Source: an uncultured Alistipes sp. (GTDB lineage Bacteria; Bacteroidota; Bacteroidia; Bacteroidales; Rikenellaceae). From it: a stretch of DNA of 11,084 nucleotides. The first letter of the stretch is position 1, and the number at the start of each line of letters is the position of its first letter. The stretch spans positions 1-11,084 of the forward strand of contig URBJ01000078.1 of the NCBI GenBank assembly GCA_900546005.1, read 5' to 3'. Made by a program: the position numbers and the translations under genes. Of the stretch, positions 6,913 through 11,084 are shown piece after piece. Below the pieces are notes generated by a model that was not told the DNA's origin, made no database searches, and saw nothing but the letters and a program-made list of their open reading frames with translations.

Positions 6913-6944
6913 AGGGAAAACTAAACTTATCAAAACTTAAAACT

Positions 6945-8828
6945 ATGGCGAATAAGGAGCAAAAATTGTTTGCCGAATTTCCACCGGTTTCGACCGAAGC
7001 GTGGGAGGCGGCGATCAATAAAGACCTTAAAGGTGCCGACTATGAGAAAAAACTGGTATGGCGGACGGCTGAAGGGTTCAACGTGCGTCCGTATTACCGT
7101 GCGGAGGATCTCAAGGGCATCGAATATCTCGGTTCGCAGTGCGGAGAGTTTCCGTACGTGCGCGGAACCAAGAAGGACAACGATTGGAAGATCGTGCAGA
7201 CCCTCGAAGTGGATTCGCCGAAAGCGGCGAATGCTCAAGCCACTGTACTGCTGACAAAAGGCGTAGAGTCGATCGGTTTTGTGATTAAGGATAAAGCCTT
7301 CGACAAGAGTGCACTCGATACGTTGTTGGCCGGAATCTCGGTGAAAAATACGGAACTGGTCTTCAGCGGTTGTGCCGTGAAGGAGGTGGCCGATCTGTTT
7401 ATAGACAAGCTGGAACGGGAGGGGATCGATCCCGAAACCGTGAAGGCAAACTTCGTGATCGACCCGATTATCCGTAAAATGACCCTGAAGGGGAAGGCAT
7501 TGTGTAAGGAGGGGTGCAAGTGCTTTGAAAATCTGGCGTCACTGATCTCACGTGGAGCGAAGTACAAACGGTTGCGTTTCGTGAATGTAAGTGGAGAGGC
7601 GTTCCAGAATTGTGGATCGACCATCGTGCAGGAGCTGGCCTTTACGTTAGCGGCCGGGCACGAATATTTGGTCCGTTTGATGGATCAGGGACTGAGCATC
7701 GATCAGGCGGCTTCGGCATTGCGGTTCTCGATGTCGATCGGTTCGAATTACTTTATGGAGATAGCCAAACTCCGTGCGGCCCGAATGCTGTGGGCCAATA
7801 TCGTGTCGGCCTATAATCCGTCACGTGGATGCGCGGCGAAGATGAAGGTGCATGCGGTGACCTCTCAATGGAACATGACCGTTTACGATGCCTATGTCAA
7901 CATGTTGCGCGGAACAACCGAGGCGATGAGTGCGGCGATTGCCGGGGTATATTCGCTGGAGGTGCTCCCGTTCGATACGGCGTATGAAAAGCCGACCGAT
8001 TTCTCGGCCCGTATTGCCCGTAACGTGCAGCTGTTGCTGAAAGAGGAGTCGCATTTCGATCGGGTTACCGATGCGGCGGGAGGTTCCTACTATATCGAGA
8101 ATCTGACCAAAGCCATTGCGGAACACGCATGGAACCTCTTCAAACAGGTGGAGGATAAGGGTGGATACATTGCGGCATTCGAAGCTGGATTCATTCAGGA
8201 TCAAGTGGAGGCTTCGGCGGCCAAGAAGAATACCAATATTGCGACCCGGCGTGAGATTCTGCTCGGGACCAACCAATATCCGAACTTCAACGAGAAGGCC
8301 GGAGCGGAAATTACCGAAGAGGTCGTTCACGAGAAAAAGGCGGCTTGCGGCTGCGGCTGTTCAAACAACGCAACTCCGGCAGCAAGACCTTTGGTACCCT
8401 ATCGGGGAGCTATGGCATTCGAACAGATGCGGTTGCGTGTCGATCGGAGCGGGATGGAACCGAAAGCCTTCATGTTGACCGTCGGTTCGTTGGCCTTTGC
8501 CCGTGCCCGTGCGCAGTTCTCCTGCAACTTCTTCGCATGTGCAGGAATTCGCGTACAGGACAACACCTATTTCCACTCTTTGGAGGAGGGCGTTCGCGCA
8601 GCTTTGGATTCGGGCGCGGAGATCGTCGTGATCTGTGCGTCGGATGACGATTATGCGACGTTGGCACCCGAGGCGGCCCGGATGATCGGCGATCGGGCGA
8701 TTTTCGTCGTAGCCGGAGCACCGGCCTGCAAACCGGAGCTCGAAGCACAGGGAATCCGGAACTTCATCAGTGTCCGGAGCAACGTGCTCGAAACGCTGCA
8801 ATATTATCTTAAAGAACTCGGCATTTAA
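6945..8828 (+). CDS. mutA: Methylmalonyl-CoA mutase small (beta) subunit
   Basis: This 627-residue subunit pairs with MutB to form the adenosylcobalamin-dependent mutase that interconverts succinyl-CoA and (R)-methylmalonyl-CoA. The first ~450 residues form the MCM barrel domain, with family stretches LAFTLAAGHEYLVRLMDQG (232-250), SQWNMTVYDAYVNMLRGTTEAM (307-328, interrupted here for length) and [11 protein letters not shown] (350-360). The last ~120 residues are the B12-binding fold without DxHxxG: GSLAFARARAQF stands where the cobalt-ligating histidine loop would be. This is expected, because the small subunit is non-catalytic and structural. The linker is odd: C468-G-C470-G-C472 precedes SNNATPAARP. 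C187, C191 and C193 form a second small cysteine cluster. The ATG at 6945 follows an A-rich leader. The stop is 12 bp before mutB, so the two genes are co-transcribed. Confidence 0.96.
   Translation: MANKEQKLFAEFPPVSTEAWEAAINKDLKGADYEKKLVWRTAEGFNVRPYYRAEDLKGIEYLGSQCGEFPYVRGTKKDNDWKIVQTLEVDSPKAANAQATVLLTKGVESIGFVIKDKAFDKSALDTLLAGISVKNTELVFSGCAVKEVADLFIDKLEREGIDPETVKANFVIDPIIRKMTLKGKALCKEGCKCFENLASLISRGAKYKRLRFVNVSGEAFQNCGSTIVQELAFTLAAGHEYLVRLMDQGLSIDQAASALRFSMSIGSNYFMEIAKLRAARMLWANIVSAYNPSRGCAAKMKVHAVTSQWNMTVYDAYVNMLRGTTEAMSAAIAGVYSLEVLPFDTAYEKPTDFSARIARNVQLLLKEESHFDRVTDAAGGSYYIENLTKAIAEHAWNLFKQVEDKGGYIAAFEAGFIQDQVEASAAKKNTNIATRREILLGTNQYPNFNEKAGAEITEEVVHEKKAACGCGCSNNATPAARPLVPYRGAMAFEQMRLRVDRSGMEPKAFMLTVGSLAFARARAQFSCNFFACAGIRVQDNTYFHSLEEGVRAALDSGAEIVVICASDDDYATLAPEAARMIGDRAIFVVAGAPACKPELEAQGIRNFISVRSNVLETLQYYLKELGI
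7991..8017 (+). repeat. 27-bp block in mutA identical to one in mutB (copy 1)
   Basis: This stretch, encoding PTDFSARIA of MutA (residues 350-358), is identical base for base to positions 9935-9961 in mutB. The subunits are ancient paralogues and the peptide is conserved, but the codon choices are also identical. Confidence 0.85.
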
Positions 8829-8840
8829 ACGGGCAGGATC

Positions 8841-10979
8841 ATGAGAGCAAAATTTTCAGATTTAAAATATACGGGTGCTGCAGCACAGTGTTGCGGGGCT
8901 CAGGGGGATGCTCCTGTAAAAGAGTGGGAGACTCCCGAACATATTCATGTAAAGAGTGTCTACACGGCTGCGGACCTCGAGAACATGGAGCACTTGAATT
9001 ATGCAGCCGGTATCGCACCCTATCTTCGCGGACCTTACAGTACGATGTACGTGATGCGTCCGTGGACGATCCGTCAGTATGCCGGATTCTCTACGGCCGA
9101 GGAGTCCAACGCCTTTTACCGTCGTAATCTGGCCTCCGGACAGAAGGGACTTTCCGTGGCGTTCGACTTGGCGACGCACCGGGGATACGATGCCGATCAT
9201 CCGCGGGTTGTGGGTGATGTCGGAAAGGCCGGCGTTTCGATCTGCTCGGTGGAGGACATGAAGGTGCTGTTCGACGGCATTCCGTTGGACAAGATGTCGG
9301 TGTCGATGACGATGAACGGTGCGGTGTTGCCGATCATGGCCTTCTATATTGTGGCCGGACTCGAGCAGGGCTGTACGCTCGATCAACTCAGCGGAACGAT
9401 CCAGAACGATATCTTGAAAGAGTTCATGGTGCGGAATACCTATATCTATCCGCCCGAGTTCTCGATGAGAATCATCGCCGATATTTTTGAATATACGTCG
9501 AAAAACATGCCGAAGTTCAACTCGATCTCGATTTCGGGTTACCACATGCAGGAAGCCGGTGCAACAGCCGATATCGAGTTGGCCTACACGTTGGCCGACG
9601 GTCTGGAGTATCTGCGTACGGGTGTGAATGCCGGTATGAGTGTCGATACGTTCGCTCCGCGTCTGTCGTTCTTCTGGGCGATCGGTATGAACCACTTCAT
9701 GGAGATTGCCAAGATGCGTGCAGCTCGTCTGTTGTGGGCAAAGATCGTAAAGCAGTTCAATCCGCAGAATCCGAAATCGCTGGCATTGCGTACCCACTCG
9801 CAGACGTCTGGTTGGTCGTTGACCGAACAGGATCCGTTCAACAACGTGGCCCGTACGACGATCGAGGCGATGGCGGCGGCTTTGGGACATACGCAGAGTC
9901 TGCACACCAATGCCCTCGACGAAGCGATCGCTCTGCCGACCGATTTCTCGGCCCGTATTGCGCGGAATACGCAGATCTACATTCAGGAGGAGACGCAAAT
10001 CACTCGGGAGGTCGATCCGTGGGCCGGTTCCTATTATGTAGAGTCCCTGACCGACGAGATTGCGCATAAGGCATGGGATCTGATCCAAGAGGTAGAGAAG
10101 CTCGGAGGTATGGCCAAAGCGATCGAGACGGGTATTCCGAAGATGCGTATCGAGGAGGCAGCGGCGCGGAAGCAGGCCCGTATCGACTCCGGAAACGATA
10201 CGATCGTGGGAATCAACCGGTATCGTTTGGACAAGGAGGATCCGATCGATATCCTTGCCGTAGATAATACAGCAGTGCGTGAGGCACAGATCAAACGGTT
10301 GAAGGAGCTCCGCGCCAACCGCGACGAAGCCAAAGTGCGTGCGGCGCTCGATGCCATTACCGAGTGTGTCCGTACCAAGAAGGGCAATCTGCTTGAGCTG
10401 GCTGTCGAAGCAGCCAAAGCAAGAGCATCGTTGGGAGAGATTTCCGATGCATGCGAAGTCGTCGTAGGACGATACAAAGCCGTTATACGTTCAATTTCAG
10501 GTGTATATTCGTCAGAGGTGAAAAACGATGAAAACTTTGCAAAAGCCAAACAGATGGCCGAGCAATTCGCGAAGAAAGAGGGACGTCAGCCCCGTATCAT
10601 GATTGCCAAATTGGGACAGGACGGACACGACCGTGGCGCGAAGGTGGTTGCTACGGGTTATGCCGATATCGGTTTCGATGTGGACATGGGTCCGTTGTTC
10701 CAGACTCCGGCCGAGGCTGCAAAACAGGCTGTTGAGAACGACGTGCATGTGGTCGGTGTCTCCTCTCTGGCTGCCGGACACAAAACGTTGGTGCCTCAGA
10801 TCGTTGCCGAGTTGGCGAAGTTGGGCCGTGAGGACATCGTCGTGATTGTCGGGGGTGTCATTCCGCACCAAGATTACGATGATTTGTACAAGGCAGGAGC
10901 GGCTGCGATTTTCGGTCCCGGAACTCCGATCTCGACGGCTGCAATCAAGATTCTGGAGATTCTCAATGCCGAAGAGTAG
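8841..10979 (+). CDS. mutB: Methylmalonyl-CoA mutase large (alpha, catalytic) subunit
   Basis: This 712-residue catalytic subunit carries out the radical carbon-skeleton rearrangement between succinyl-CoA and methylmalonyl-CoA, a step of propionate formation in Bacteroidales. An N-terminal arm of about 60 residues leads into the barrel (about 60-460). Alignment by memory to the Propionibacterium enzyme places the active-site residues at Y80 (RQYAGFS), R198 ([11 protein letters not shown]) and H235 (SGYHMQEAG). [19 protein letters not shown] (317-335) is strongly diagnostic. The C-terminal B12 domain (about 584-712) has D594-G-H596-D-R-G599, where H596 is the lower axial cobalt ligand. [14 protein letters not shown] and [10 protein letters not shown] follow as expected. 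The length is usual for the family. The N-terminus has a C17-C18 pair. No meaB chaperone or epimerase gene is within the window. The start is 12 bp after mutA, with AGGA only 2 nt upstream. Confidence 0.97.
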   Translation: MRAKFSDLKYTGAAAQCCGAQGDAPVKEWETPEHIHVKSVYTAADLENMEHLNYAAGIAPYLRGPYSTMYVMRPWTIRQYAGFSTAEESNAFYRRNLASGQKGLSVAFDLATHRGYDADHPRVVGDVGKAGVSICSVEDMKVLFDGIPLDKMSVSMTMNGAVLPIMAFYIVAGLEQGCTLDQLSGTIQNDILKEFMVRNTYIYPPEFSMRIIADIFEYTSKNMPKFNSISISGYHMQEAGATADIELAYTLADGLEYLRTGVNAGMSVDTFAPRLSFFWAIGMNHFMEIAKMRAARLLWAKIVKQFNPQNPKSLALRTHSQTSGWSLTEQDPFNNVARTTIEAMAAALGHTQSLHTNALDEAIALPTDFSARIARNTQIYIQEETQITREVDPWAGSYYVESLTDEIAHKAWDLIQEVEKLGGMAKAIETGIPKMRIEEAAARKQARIDSGNDTIVGINRYRLDKEDPIDILAVDNTAVREAQIKRLKELRANRDEAKVRAALDAITECVRTKKGNLLELAVEAAKARASLGEISDACEVVVGRYKAVIRSISGVYSSEVKNDENFAKAKQMAEQFAKKEGRQPRIMIAKLGQDGHDRGAKVVATGYADIGFDVDMGPLFQTPAEAAKQAVENDVHVVGVSSLAAGHKTLVPQIVAELAKLGREDIVVIVGGVIPHQDYDDLYKAGAAAIFGPGTPISTAAIKILEILNAEE
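9935..9961 (+). repeat. 27-bp block in mutB identical to one in mutA (copy 2)
   Basis: This is the second copy of the block at 7991-8017, encoding PTDFSARIA (residues 366-374 of MutB). The flanking bases diverge quickly on both sides. Confidence 0.85.
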
Positions 10980-11001
10980 GATCTTACGGAGATAGATTTT
11001 T

Positions 11002-11041
11002 GAGGAGAGGGAATCCGTTGCGGGTTCCCTCTCCTCTTTTT
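11002..11041 (+). terminator. Intrinsic terminator after mutAB
   Basis: A 12-bp perfect stem pairs GAGGAGAGGGAA (11002-11013) with TTCCCTCTCCTC (11025-11036). It continues through one G-T pair and CCG/CGG to a 3-nt loop (11018-11020). Five T residues follow at 11037-11041. It begins 22 bp after the mutB stop and closes the mutAB operon. Confidence 0.92.
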
Positions 11042-11084
11042 ACGGTGTAACGTTGCACCCCTCTTTTTTCTGATTGTAACTCTT

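Larger units (their letters stand above)
6743..6944 (+). other. Intergenic region and leader upstream of mutA
   Basis: Together with the terminator before it, this makes a 268-bp gap without a gene. I see a promoter near 6857-6889 and a small hairpin at 6894-6912. A 7-bp inverted repeat of unclear meaning pairs AATCCGA (6747-6753) with TCGGATT (6789-6795). The leader is A-rich, with repeated AAACTTA-like words just before ATG 6945. No tRNA, small RNA or riboswitch is recognisable. The one short frame here has no family features and crosses the terminator. Confidence 0.6.

Noticed and set aside
6743..6944. Cobalamin riboswitch upstream of the B12-dependent mutase
   Set aside because: The predicted transcript starts near 6895, leaving only about 50 nt of leader. 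No B12 box is seen on the plus strand; a GTGGCT near 6765 is only a weak match on the wrong strand.
11044..11059. Imperfect 16-bp palindrome GGTG-T-AACGTT-G-CACC after the last terminator
   Set aside because: One mismatched pair in eight; several such matches are expected by chance in a window of this size, and the downstream gene is not visible.
1..11084. CRISPR arrays, insertion sequences, integrase or attachment sites, tRNA or rRNA genes
   Set aside because: No regularly spaced repeats, transposase or integrase proteins, terminal inverted repeats, or RNA gene signatures were found on either strand.

Overview
The window looks like chromosomal DNA of a Bacteroidota member, most likely order Bacteroidales and possibly an Alistipes-like Rikenellaceae (the genus is inference). 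Evidence: two promoter regions match the Bacteroidetes sigma-ABfr pattern (TTG/TTTG, about 22 bp, TAnnTTTG). Leaders are A-rich and mostly lack Shine-Dalgarno sequences. A lipoprotein GH20 hexosaminidase is present, as is the mutA-mutB pair used by propionate-forming Bacteroidales. All genes lie on the + strand.

Layout. (1) Positions 1-4920 hold a tightly packed electron-transfer operon related to heterodisulfide reductase (Hdr), cut at its 5' end by the window edge. Its order is HdrC-like (partial), HdrB-like, short HdrA-like flavoprotein, small HdrC-like dicluster ferredoxin, and a membrane HdrE-HdrD fusion. This resembles the C1-B1-A-x-C2-B2 order of sulfur-oxidiser sHdr clusters, but the last partner is a quinone-side, EMO/HdrED-type membrane protein. 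(2) Positions 4921-5020 hold a promoter with a perfect 10-bp inverted repeat overlapping its -7 element. (3) Positions 5021-6676 encode a GH20 beta-N-acetylhexosaminidase lipoprotein, closed by a strong intrinsic terminator. (4) Positions 6743-6944 contain a second promoter and a leader with a small hairpin at the expected transcript start. (5) Positions 6945-10979 are mutA-mutB, the two subunits of adenosylcobalamin-dependent methylmalonyl-CoA mutase, followed by a strong intrinsic terminator.

Working together: the Hdr-like proteins carry all the ligands for a chain of [4Fe-4S] clusters, FAD, noncubane CCG clusters and probably two b hemes. They would move electrons between a cytoplasmic thiol/disulfide, flavin or protein donor and the quinone pool. 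The hexosaminidase releases GlcNAc or GalNAc from glycans. MutAB interconverts succinyl-CoA and methylmalonyl-CoA in the succinate-propionate pathway. The hexosaminidase and mutAB have their own promoters and terminators, so they are separate transcription units. The Hdr-like module is the part most likely to be an under-described system: its substrate cannot be deduced from the sequence.
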